Positions 40,686 to 48,375 of a DNA stretch of 48,375 nucleotides are shown piece after piece. The translations under genes were made by a program, and so were the position numbers. The DNA is from Alphaproteobacteria bacterium (GTDB lineage: Bacteria; Pseudomonadota; Alphaproteobacteria; Sphingomonadales; Sphingomonadaceae), in contig QBLU01000022.1 in NCBI GenBank assembly GCA_003241875.1, positions 1 to 48,375 on the forward strand, written 5' to 3'. The notes below the pieces were generated by a model. The model saw only the letters and a program-made list of their open reading frames with translations, ran no database searches and was not told the DNA's origin. Each line of letters opens with the position of its first letter. The first letter of the stretch is position 1.

Positions 40686-43600
40686 GTGATCGATCTCCGT
40701 CGCTTCGTCGCTGCCACGTCCCCCCTCACCCTCGCCCGCTGCGCCCCGGGCTTCCTGCCCTCGCTGATGGCCGACGTCGCCCGGGCAAAGTTCAATAAGG
40801 ACGGCGCCTTGCGCGCCGGGGGCGGCCGCGCCGTCTTCATCGCCGCCGACGACAGCAGCGCCCGCGCGATGTCGGATGCCGCCGGCTATTTCGCGCCCGA
40901 AATCGAGGTGCTGACTCTGCCGGCCTGGGACTGCCTGCCCTATGACCGCGCCTCCCCGGGCCTCCGCGTCGCCGCCGAGCGCCTCGCCGCGCTGTCGGCG
41001 CTGGAGCGCAAGCCCGCCGGCGCCCAGCTGCTCGTCACCACCATCAACGCCGTCACCCAGCGCACCCTGCCGCCGGCGCGGATCGCGGCGCTGACCGCGC
41101 ACATCGCCGCCGGCACCCGCATCGATCGCGACGCCCTGGCCCGCAAACTCGCCGCCAACGGCTATGTCCGCACCGACACGGTCATCGAAGCCGGCGAATA
41201 TGCGGTGCGCGGCTCGCTGCTCGACCTGATGCCCGCCGGCTCCGACCATGCGCTGCGCCTCGATTTCTTCGGCGACGAGGTCGAGACGCTGCGGAAGTTC
41301 GATCCCGCCAGCCAGCGGACGCTCGGCCCCGCCGATGGTTTCACCCTGCTGCCGGTCAGCGAGGTGCTGCTCGACGATGACCGCATCCGCAATTTCCGCT
41401 CCGGCTATCTCGCCCGCTTCGGCGCCACCGCCACCGGCGACCCGCTGTACGAAGCGGTCAGCGACGGGCGGCGGCTGGCGGGCATGGAGCATTGGCTGCC
41501 GCTGTTCGAACCAGAACTCGCCACCGTCTTCGACTATCTCGGCGATGATGCCGTCATCGTCCGCGAGGCCGGCGCCGACAAGGCGGCCGAGGATCGCTTT
41601 GCCGCCATCGCCGATTATCACGACAACCGCACCGCGGCGCTGTCGGGCAAGAAAGGCAGCTATCGCCCGCTGCCCGCCGATGCGCTGTACCTGGCCAAGG
41701 ACGAATGGGCCGGGCTGCTGAAATCGCGCACCGTCCACCTCGCCTCGCCCTATGGCGTGCCCGACGGCACCCGCAATACCATCGATTGCGATGCCGATCC
41801 GGCGCGCGATTTCGCCCCCGAACGCATCGCCCAGGCCAATGGCGGCGCGCCCGTCTACAGCGAGATCAAGACCCATATCCACGACCGCCGCAAGGCCGGC
41901 GACCGGCTGGTCCTCGCCAGCTATTCGAACGGCGCCCGTGAACGCCTGCGCGGTTTGCTGTCCGACGAGGGCATCGACGGCCTCGGCCTCGCCGACAGCT
42001 GGCAAGAGGCGCTGGGCCTGACTGCCAAGGGGCTGGTAGCGCTGACCGTCGTGCCGCTCGAACACGGCTTCACCCGCACCGATCCCAAGTCGGCGCTGCT
42101 GGTGCTGACCGAACAGGACATGCTCGGCGACCGGCTGGTCCGCCGCAAGCGCAGCGCCCGCAAGGCCGATGCCTTCATGGCCGAGCTGGCTATGCTGACG
42201 CCGGGCGACCTGCTGGTCCACCGCGAGCACGGCATCGGCCGCTATGAAGGCCTTGTCGCCATCGAGATCGCGCGGCGGCCGCATGATTGCGTCGCGCTGA
42301 CCTATGACGGCGGCAGCAAGCTTTATGTCCCCGTCGAGAACATCGACGTGCTCAGCCGCTATGGCAGCGAATCCGAAGGCGTCGGCCTCGACAAGCTGGG
42401 CGGCGTCGCCTGGGCCGCCCGCCGCGGCCGCATGAAGGATCGCATCCGCGAAATCGCGGGTGAACTGCTCAAGACCGCCGCCGAACGCGCGCTGCGCGAG
42501 GCCGAGCCGGCGATCGTCGACCCGCATGGCTATGCCGCCTTTTCCGACCGCTTTCCCTATATCGAAACCGACGACCAGCTCCGCGCCATCGACGATGTGC
42601 TCGGCGACCTCGCCTCCGGACGCCCGATGGACCGGCTCGTCTGCGGCGACGTCGGCTTTGGCAAGACCGAGGTCGCGCTGCGCGCCGCCTATGCCGCGGC
42701 GCTGTCGGGGATGCAGGTCGCCGTCGTCTGCCCGACGACATTGCTTGCCCGCCAGCATTTCGCCGGCTTTGCCGAACGCTTTTCCGGCCTGCCCATCGAG
42801 GTCCGCCAGCTGTCGCGGCTGGTCACCGCCAACGACGCCAAGGCGACGCGTGAAGGCATCACCGACGGCACCGTCGACATCGTCGTCGGCACCCATGCCA
42901 TCCTCGCCAAGTCGGTCGATTTCAAGCGCCTCGGCCTCGTCATCGTCGACGAGGAACAGCGCTTCGGCGTCACCCACAAGGAACGGCTGAAGTCGATGAA
43001 GGCCGATGTCCATGTGCTGACGCTGACCGCGACCCCGATCCCGCGCACGCTGCAGATGGCGCTCACCGGCCTTCGCGAAATGTCGATCATCGCGACGCCG
43101 CCGGTCGATCGCCTCGCCGTCCGCACCTATGTCATGCCCTTCGACGAGGTCGTGCTGCGCGAGGCCCTGCTGCGCGAACATTACCGCGGCGGGCAGAGCT
43201 TCTTCGTCGTGCCGCGCATCGCCGACCTCGCCGACATCGAACAGTTCATCCGCGACCAGGTGCCCGAGGTGAAGCCGGTGACCGCCCACGGCCAGATGGC
43301 GCCGACCGAAGTCGAGGAGCGGATGAGCGCCTTTTACGACAAGCAGTACGACGTGTTGCTGTCGACGACGATCATCGAATCGGGCCTCGACATTCCCAGC
43401 GCCAACACGCTGATCGTCCATCGCGCCGACCGCTTCGGCCTGGCGCAACTGTACCAGATCCGCGGCCGCGTCGGGCGCGCCAAGACCCGCGCCTATGCGT
43501 ATCTGACGACGCCCGCCGACCAGTCGATCACCGAGGGCGCCGAAAAGCGCCTCCAGGTGCTCAGCGCGCTCGACACATTGGGCGCCGGCTTCCAGCTCGC

Positions 43601-44315
43601 CAGCCACGATCTCGACCAGCGCGGCGCCGGCAACCTGCTCGGCGACGAACAATCGGGGCATATCAAGGAGATCGGCTTCGAGCTCTACCAGTCGATGCTC
43701 GAGGAGGCGATCCTCGAGGCGCAGGCGACGGCCAAGGGCGTCAAGCCGCCGGCCGAAGCCTTCAGCCCCCAGATCACCGCCGAGGTGCCGATCCTCATCC
43801 CCGAACATTATGTGCCCGACCTCAACGTCCGCATGGCGCTGTATCGCCGCCTCAACGAGATGCAGGGCCGCCAGGACATCGACGGTTTTGCCGCGGAGAT
43901 GATCGACCGCTTCGGGCCGCTGCCGCTGGAGGCATCGAACCTGCTCGCCATCATCGAGATCAAACTCGCCTGCCTCGGCGCCGGCGTCGCCAAGCTGGAG
44001 GCCGGCGCCAAGGGCGGCCTCGTCACCTTCCAGAACGACCATTTCGCCAATCCCGACGGGCTGATGGCCTATATCGACCGGCTCGGCGCCCGCGCCAAGA
44101 TCCGGCCGGACCAGAAACTGTTCATATCGGCCGACTGGGCGAGCGATTCCGCCCGGCTGAAGGGCGCGCTGCAGGTCGCGTCCACCCTCGCCAAGCTCGC
44201 CGCCGGCGCCACGGTCAAGCCCGCCGCGCCCAAGCCCGCCGCCAAGCCGCTGCCGCCCGCCAAGCCGGCGCCGCCGAGGCCAAGCGTGTTCAAATCGAAA
44301 GTGAAGGGCCGCTGA
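40686..44315 (+). CDS. mfd: Transcription-repair coupling factor
   Basis: A 1209-residue Mfd, which removes RNA polymerase stalled at lesions and recruits UvrA. The N-terminal UvrB-like part has LPAWDCLPYDRASP and LVTTINAVTQRTLPP. The RNA polymerase-interacting domain has GDLLVHREHGIGRYEGL and KLYVPVENIDVLSRY. The translocase has GDVGFGKTEVALRAA (654-661), VIVDEEQRFGV (DEEQ at about 755), TATPIPRTLQMAL, ESGLDIPSANTLIVH and LYQIRGRVGRAKTRAYAYL. The C-terminal part with HYVPDLNVRMALYRRL and a Pro/Ala/Lys-rich tail follows. The GTG start has its Shine-Dalgarno in a hairpin. Its partner UvrC is at 30094. Confidence 0.97.
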   Translation: MIDLRRFVAATSPLTLARCAPGFLPSLMADVARAKFNKDGALRAGGGRAVFIAADDSSARAMSDAAGYFAPEIEVLTLPAWDCLPYDRASPGLRVAAERLAALSALERKPAGAQLLVTTINAVTQRTLPPARIAALTAHIAAGTRIDRDALARKLAANGYVRTDTVIEAGEYAVRGSLLDLMPAGSDHALRLDFFGDEVETLRKFDPASQRTLGPADGFTLLPVSEVLLDDDRIRNFRSGYLARFGATATGDPLYEAVSDGRRLAGMEHWLPLFEPELATVFDYLGDDAVIVREAGADKAAEDRFAAIADYHDNRTAALSGKKGSYRPLPADALYLAKDEWAGLLKSRTVHLASPYGVPDGTRNTIDCDADPARDFAPERIAQANGGAPVYSEIKTHIHDRRKAGDRLVLASYSNGARERLRGLLSDEGIDGLGLADSWQEALGLTAKGLVALTVVPLEHGFTRTDPKSALLVLTEQDMLGDRLVRRKRSARKADAFMAELAMLTPGDLLVHREHGIGRYEGLVAIEIARRPHDCVALTYDGGSKLYVPVENIDVLSRYGSESEGVGLDKLGGVAWAARRGRMKDRIREIAGELLKTAAERALREAEPAIVDPHGYAAFSDRFPYIETDDQLRAIDDVLGDLASGRPMDRLVCGDVGFGKTEVALRAAYAAALSGMQVAVVCPTTLLARQHFAGFAERFSGLPIEVRQLSRLVTANDAKATREGITDGTVDIVVGTHAILAKSVDFKRLGLVIVDEEQRFGVTHKERLKSMKADVHVLTLTATPIPRTLQMALTGLREMSIIATPPVDRLAVRTYVMPFDEVVLREALLREHYRGGQSFFVVPRIADLADIEQFIRDQVPEVKPVTAHGQMAPTEVEERMSAFYDKQYDVLLSTTIIESGLDIPSANTLIVHRADRFGLAQLYQIRGRVGRAKTRAYAYLTTPADQSITEGAEKRLQVLSALDTLGAGFQLASHDLDQRGAGNLLGDEQSGHIKEIGFELYQSMLEEAILEAQATAKGVKPPAEAFSPQITAEVPILIPEHYVPDLNVRMALYRRLNEMQGRQDIDGFAAEMIDRFGPLPLEASNLLAIIEIKLACLGAGVAKLEAGAKGGLVTFQNDHFANPDGLMAYIDRLGARAKIRPDQKLFISADWASDSARLKGALQVASTLAKLAAGATVKPAAPKPAAKPLPPAKPAPPRPSVFKSKVKGR

Positions 44316-44335
44316 GTCGGTTACAGACAACTTGA

Positions 44336-44413
44336 CCCGCTCAGGCTGAGCTTGTCGAAGCCCCCACGAGGACCGCTTTGCGACACGGCTTCGACAAGCT
44401 CAGCCTGAGCGGG
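44336..44413. repeat. Perfect inverted repeat, family C
   Basis: Two 27-bp arms, 44336-44362 and 44387-44413, are exact reverse complements around a 24-bp loop. They include CTCAGGCTGAGCTTGTCG. It follows mfd by 20 bp and may end its transcript, though no T tract follows. A degenerate copy is at 22382-22444. Confidence 0.92.
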
Positions 44414-44465
44414 CTTTGGGGTTCAACCAAATCGAAAGCGGGTCCTTGGGTTGCGCCCGGCCCCC

Positions 44466-44597
44466 GTCATGCCGGCGAACGCCGGCTCCACTGCGATGCT
44501 ATGTTCCGGCCATCGACGCACAAACACCCTGCTGGCGCAGCCGCGAACAAGGCCGGCGCTTCGCTCCACGGTGGATGCTGGCGTCCGCCAGCATGAC
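44466..44597. repeat. Inverted repeat, family D (GTCATGC-GGCG type)
   Basis: The left end starts GTCATGCCGGCGAACGCCGG (44466-44485) followed by CTCCAC, and the right end (44571-44597) is GTGGATGCTGGCG...CAGCATGAC. The ends are reverse-complement relatives, each with its own inner palindrome, around a roughly 80-bp centre. It is closely related in layout to the core at 37492-37575. It fills the rest of the gap between mfd and the EAL gene; no gene is seen in 44316-44636. Confidence 0.85.
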
Positions 44598-44636
44598 GAT
44601 CCGACGTGACCGAAATCGGCAAACTAATCTGGCGGC

Positions 44637-46430
44637 CTACCCCGCCAGTTCCGCCACCCTCCAGCTGTTGCAGAACGTCTCCAGCGCCGCCAGCTGCATC
44701 GGCGGCGCCACCTGATAGCCCTGGACCGCGTCGCAGCCCGCCAGCCGCGTCGCCTCGAGCTGGACATCGTCCTCGACACCCTCGGCAACCACCGTCAGCC
44801 CGAGCTGCTTCGACAGTCGCACCACCGTCTCGACAACGACGCGTTCGCGCGGGGACCCGGTCAGCCCCAGCGTGAAGCTGCGATCGAGCTTGATCTGGTC
44901 GATCGGCAGCCGCGCCATCCAGGCCAGCGACGAATAGCCGGTGCCGAAATCATCGAGCGCCACCTTCACCCCCGTCGCGCGCAGCCGGGCGAGCAGGTTG
45001 ACCGCGCCGCGCATGTCGTCGATCAGCGCGCCCTCGGTGACTTCCAGCGTCAGCCGCTGCCGCGCCAGCCCCGAAACCGCCAGCGCCGCCTCCACTGCGT
45101 CGGCAAACCCCGGGTCGGCGAGATCGGCGGCGGTGACGTTGACCGACAGCCGCAACCGCGCCAGCCGGCCGTGCCAGCGCGCCGCCTCGGCGATCGCCCG
45201 CTGACGGATATGGCGGCCGAGCTTGATCGCCAGTTCCGCCGAGGCCGCGGTTTCGAGCAGGGTTTCCGCCGGCAGCAGCCCCAGTTGCGGATGTTCCCAG
45301 CGCACCAGCGCCTCGACGGCGGCGATCTGCCCGCTGGCGAGCGCCATCTGCGGCTGGAACACCAGCGCGATGTCGCCATTCTCGATGGCATCGTGCAGAT
45401 CCGATTCGAGGTCGGCCATGCGGGTCAGCGGGTCGCCGCCGGGATCGGCCTGGAAGACCTCGACCGTCCCCGCCTCGCCGGTGCGGGCCAGCGCCAGCGC
45501 GGCACTGGCGCGGCGGATGATCGCCGCGGCATCGGTCTCGGCCCTGTCGGTGTCGCTGTCGGCGCTGTCACCGCTAATGTCGTTGTCGGCACTGGCGGCG
45601 ATGCCGACCCGCGCCGACAGATGGATGACATGGTCGTCGACGACGAACGGCCGTTCGAACGCCGCCGCTAGCCCGTGCGCCAGCCGCGTCGCATCGGCGA
45701 GCACCAGCCGCCCGGCCATCGCCACCGCGAATTCCGCCGCGGCCAGCCGCCCGAGCAGCCGGGTGTCGCCGTCGAGCCCGCGATGGCTGCGCGCGTCGAC
45801 GATCTGCGACAGCCGCAGCGCCACCGCGCTCAGCACGCGATCGGCGACGGCGCGGCCATAGGCAGCATTGATCTGGGCAAAGCGCCCGACCCCGACAGCG
45901 AGCACATAGACCGGCTGCGGCCGCTCGGGCGCCGCCAGTCGCGCGGCGATCCAGGCCTGCAGCACGTCGCCGGTGGCAAGCCCGGTGAGTGTATCGTGGC
46001 GGCGTTCAGCGGCGCCGTCGCTTTCCAGCGCCCTGGCCGCCGCATCGAGCCGCCCGGCATGACGCGCCGCCAGCCGCAGCGCATTGCCGAACGCCGCCGC
46101 GCCGAACGGGCTGACCAGAACGCCGGTGGCGCCGGCATCGTGCGCCGCGCTGGTAGCGCTACCATCGGCGCGCGACAACAGCACCAGCATGGCACCGCGC
46201 CGCTTCTCGACGGCGCGGCCCAGCGCCCTGGCGACGACCATGCCCGGCGCCAGCGCGCCGCGGGCATCGACGACAACCAGCCGCGCCGGTTCATCGGCAA
46301 AGCGTTCCTCGGCGCGTTCGGTACGACGTTCGATGCGAGGCACCATGCCCGTCGCCGTCACCGATGCCGCGACTTCGTCGGCATAGCGAGGGGATACGAT
46401 CAGCACTGGTTGCGCCGCAGGCATCGGCAT
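44637..46430 (-). CDS. Cyclic-di-GMP phosphodiesterase: degenerate GGDEF plus EAL
   Basis: A 597-residue cytoplasmic protein. The first 130 residues look like a receiver-type domain (PVLIVSPRY, LVVVDARG, LVLLSRADG, GVLVSPF). A GGDEF domain follows, starting HDTLTGLATGD, whose signature is changed to AAAEF (RLAAAEFAVAM), so cyclase activity is not expected. The EAL domain is intact: VEALVRWEHP, NVTAADL, LEVTEGALI, KVALDDFGTGYSSLAW, IKLDRSF, VVAEGVED and QGY. All metal and catalytic residues are present, so it should hydrolyse c-di-GMP. The ATG at 46430 has GGAG upstream and is preferred to the TTG at 46454. It lies divergent from moaA. Confidence 0.92.
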   Translation of the reverse strand: MPMPAAQPVLIVSPRYADEVAASVTATGMVPRIERRTERAEERFADEPARLVVVDARGALAPGMVVARALGRAVEKRRGAMLVLLSRADGSATSAAHDAGATGVLVSPFGAAAFGNALRLAARHAGRLDAAARALESDGAAERRHDTLTGLATGDVLQAWIAARLAAPERPQPVYVLAVGVGRFAQINAAYGRAVADRVLSAVALRLSQIVDARSHRGLDGDTRLLGRLAAAEFAVAMAGRLVLADATRLAHGLAAAFERPFVVDDHVIHLSARVGIAASADNDISGDSADSDTDRAETDAAAIIRRASAALALARTGEAGTVEVFQADPGGDPLTRMADLESDLHDAIENGDIALVFQPQMALASGQIAAVEALVRWEHPQLGLLPAETLLETAASAELAIKLGRHIRQRAIAEAARWHGRLARLRLSVNVTAADLADPGFADAVEAALAVSGLARQRLTLEVTEGALIDDMRGAVNLLARLRATGVKVALDDFGTGYSSLAWMARLPIDQIKLDRSFTLGLTGSPRERVVVETVVRLSKQLGLTVVAEGVEDDVQLEATRLAGCDAVQGYQVAPPMQLAALETFCNSWRVAELAG

Positions 46431-46585
46431 TCGCGCTCCGCCCGGCGTCGACAACAGCTTCGCGCCCCGGGTCCGTCATTCCATAGCAGCGCTGTCGCCA
46501 AGTGCCAGCCGCATCTCGTTCATCTGTCGCCTGTCGCTTCTGCCGGGCTGGACTTCAGGGGGTCGCAGGGCCACCTTGGGCCGTG

Positions 46586-47623
46586 ATGACGCCCTCTGCC
46601 CTCCTCGATCGCCCCGTCACCCGCGGCGCGCCGCTGGTCGATCCGTTCGGCCGCGCGATTTCCTATCTGCGCGTCTCGGTCACCGATCGCTGCGATTTCC
46701 GCTGCGTCTATTGCATGCCCGAGGCGATGACCTTCCTGCCCAAGGCCGAAGTGCTCAGCCTGGAGGAGATCGACCGCCTGGCCTCGGCGTTCATCCGGCG
46801 CGGCACACGCAAACTCCGCCTCACCGGCGGCGAGCCGCTGGTCCGGCGCGGCATCATCGACCTCGTCCGCGCCCTCGGCCGCCACCTACGCAGCGGCGAC
46901 CTCGACGAGCTGACGCTGACCAGCAACGGCAGCCAGATGGCCCGCCATGCCGAGGACCTGTTCGCCGCCGGGGTGCGCCGGGTCAACATCAGCCTCGACA
47001 CGCTCGACCCGGCCAAATTCGCCGACATCACCCGCTGGGGCCGGTTGCCGCAGGTGCTCGACGGCATCGGCGCCGCCAGCGCCGCCGGGCTGCACGTCAA
47101 GATCAACATGGTGGCGCTCGCCGGCGTCAACGACGGCGAGGTGGAGGCCATGCTGGCCTTCTGCGCCGCCGGCGGCCACGACCTCGTCCTCATCGAAACC
47201 ATGCCGCTCGGCGAAATCGGCGTCGATCGCGTCGATCATTATGTCCCGCTCAGCCGGGTCCGCGCCGATCTCGAAACCCGCTGGACGCTCGACGACCTCG
47301 GCGACAACACCGGCGGCCCGGCACGCTATGTCCGCATCCGCGAGACCGGCCAGCGGCTCGGCTTCATCACGCCGCTGACCCATAATTTCTGCGAAAGCTG
47401 CAACCGCGTCCGGCTGACCGCCACCGGGCAATTGTACATGTGCCTCGGCCAGGACGATGTCGCCGACCTGCGCAGCGTCGTCCGCGCCAGCGATGACGAC
47501 ACCGCGCTCGATGCGGCGCTGACCGAAGCCATTACCCGCAAGCCCAAGGGCCATGATTTCGTCATCGACCGCCGCGCCGCCGCCCCTGCCGTCCGCCGCC
47601 ACATGAGCGTCACCGGTGGCTGA
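46586..47623 (+). CDS. moaA: GTP 3',8-cyclase
   Basis: A 345-residue radical SAM enzyme that starts molybdopterin synthesis from GTP, with MoaC. The N-terminal cluster motif CDFRCVYC is at about residue 37-44, with the RVSVTDRC lead. GGEPL and [13 protein letters not shown] follow. The C-terminal second cluster has [21 protein letters not shown], a Cys-x2-Cys then Cys. The last two residues are Gly-Gly, needed for activity. The start is ATG 46586; GTG 46583 is next to it. moaD and moaE are about 10 kb away; no moaC is seen. It overlaps nadK by 8 bp. Confidence 0.96.
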   Translation: MTPSALLDRPVTRGAPLVDPFGRAISYLRVSVTDRCDFRCVYCMPEAMTFLPKAEVLSLEEIDRLASAFIRRGTRKLRLTGGEPLVRRGIIDLVRALGRHLRSGDLDELTLTSNGSQMARHAEDLFAAGVRRVNISLDTLDPAKFADITRWGRLPQVLDGIGAASAAGLHVKINMVALAGVNDGEVEAMLAFCAAGGHDLVLIETMPLGEIGVDRVDHYVPLSRVRADLETRWTLDDLGDNTGGPARYVRIRETGQRLGFITPLTHNFCESCNRVRLTATGQLYMCLGQDDVADLRSVVRASDDDTALDAALTEAITRKPKGHDFVIDRRAAAPAVRRHMSVTGG

Positions 47624-48375
47624 TCCCCGGCTGGCGCTGCTGGTGTCCGATACCGAAGCCGCAGAGACGGCGGGCGCCGCGCTGCGCGCCCGCTACGATT
47701 TCGTCGCGGTCCGCGATGCCGATGTCATCGTCGCCATCGGCGGCGACGGTTTCCTGCTCCACACCCTCCACGAGGCACTGTCGGCGCAGGCGCCCAAGCC
47801 GATGTTCGGCATGAACCGCGGCACCGTCGGCTTCATGATGAACGAATTCGAGGAGGACGACCTGCCGGCGCGCATCGCCGCGGCCCGCGGCTTCACGCTG
47901 CACCCGCTGCTGATGACCGCGATCACCGTCGGTGGGGAGACGATCGCCTCGCCGGCGATCAACGAGGTGTCGCTGCTGCGCGAAACCCGCCAGACCGCCA
48001 AGATCGAGATCGCCATCGACGGCCAGGTCCGCATGGCCGAACTGATCTGCGACGGCGTGCTGGTGGCGACGCCGGCCGGCTCCACCGCCTACAACCTCAG
48101 CGCCAACGGGCCGATCCTGCCGCTGCAGTCCGACCTGCTCGCGCTGACGCCGATCAGCCCGTTCCGCCCGCGGCGCTGGCGCGGCGCGCTGCTGCCCCAG
48201 GCCAGCGTCATCGAATTCCGCGTGCTGGAGGCCAGCAAGCGCCCGGTTTCGGCGGTCGCCGACCAGCGCGAAGTCCGCGACGTCGACAGCGTCCGCGTCG
48301 TCACCGACAAATCGGTGACGCTGGAGCTGCTGTTCGACCCGGGCTATGCGCTCGACGACCGCATCGTGCTGGAAC
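47616..48375 (+). CDS. nadK: NAD kinase (3' end beyond window)
   Basis: At least 253 residues, no stop before the window end; the usual length is about 255-260, so only a few residues are missing. NAD kinase makes NADP from NAD and ATP. Visible motifs are the GGDG loop in [72 protein letters not shown] and [12 protein letters not shown]. The start is GTG at 47616, overlapping the moaA end by 8 bp, so translation is coupled. Linkage of moaA with nadK is seen in other sphingomonads. Confidence 0.93.
   Translation, partial: MADPRLALLVSDTEAAETAGAALRARYDFVAVRDADVIVAIGGDGFLLHTLHEALSAQAPKPMFGMNRGTVGFMMNEFEEDDLPARIAAARGFTLHPLLMTAITVGGETIASPAINEVSLLRETRQTAKIEIAIDGQVRMAELICDGVLVATPAGSTAYNLSANGPILPLQSDLLALTPISPFRPRRWRGALLPQASVIEFRVLEASKRPVSAVADQREVRDVDSVRVVTDKSVTLELLFDPGYALDDRIVLE

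Noticed and set aside
40623-44330. A 1235-residue minus-strand open frame
   Set aside because: It runs fully antisense to mfd, which has all helicase motifs; composition is that of a shadow frame.

Overview
The window is GC-rich, densely coded DNA with no gap over about 400 bp. It looks like a chromosomal segment of a Sphingomonadales-type alphaproteobacterium. The basis is a monofunctional chorismate mutase, a complex I subunit of the NDUFS4 type, a TonB/ExbB/ExbD/ExbD cluster, two promoters with the alphaproteobacterial EcfG signature, a TonB receptor-based sugar locus, and dispersed palindromes, including the 'CAGGCTGAGCTTGTCGAAG' type common in sphingomonads. The genus cannot be fixed from this sequence alone. 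I see no phage, plasmid, insertion sequence, CRISPR array or recognisable defence island.

Layout. 1-5.2 kb: tail of a membrane protein, tRNA-Arg(UCU), complex I subunit, a small monooxygenase, a small unknown gene with a TspO-like protein, exonuclease III, DUF3606 and DUF2726 proteins, then a divergent polyprenyl diphosphate synthase / chorismate mutase pair. 5.2-9.6 kb: a PepSY protein / response regulator / histidine kinase operon and an Uup-type ABC-F ATPase. 9.7-17.0 kb: a glucoside locus on the minus strand (LacI regulator, GH3 glucosidase, TonB-dependent receptor, glucokinase) with a LacI-type operator inside the GH3 promoter. 17.1-22.3 kb: intracellular PHB depolymerase, an ABC exporter, a secreted three-repeat protein behind a perfect EcfG promoter, and an SDR. 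22.5-25.0 kb: tonB-exbB-exbD-exbD ending in a clear terminator. 25.3-30 kb: a secreted unknown, two pterin genes (folB and a FolM-like SDR), an exported amidohydrolase and a lipoprotein phosphodiesterase.

30-36.4 kb: uvrC, a Nu-class GST, a carboxymuconolactone decarboxylase-like protein, a Tat-exported L,D-transpeptidase-like protein, a nitroreductase, pgsA-moaD-moaE and a DUF465 protein. 36.6-38.2 kb: a DUF6522-like gene with a small tandem duplication at its stop, the RNase P RNA gene (rnpB), a roughly 366-bp nested inverted repeat, and a Sel1-repeat protein. 38.2-44.3 kb: recG divergent from sdhE-mfd, where the mfd ribosome binding site lies inside a perfect 9-bp hairpin. 44.3-48.4 kb: two palindromic repeats, an EAL protein with a degenerate GGDEF domain, moaA, and nadK overlapping it and cut by the window end.

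Functional threads: DNA repair (xthA, uvrC, recG, mfd), molybdopterin synthesis (moaA, moaD, moaE), TonB-dependent uptake (receptor plus energising complex), sugar catabolism under LacI control, and envelope or general stress response. No clear new multi-gene system stands out. The items most worth a second look are the EcfG-driven three-repeat secreted protein, the giant palindrome after rnpB, the hairpin over the mfd ribosome binding site, and the several palindromic repeat families.
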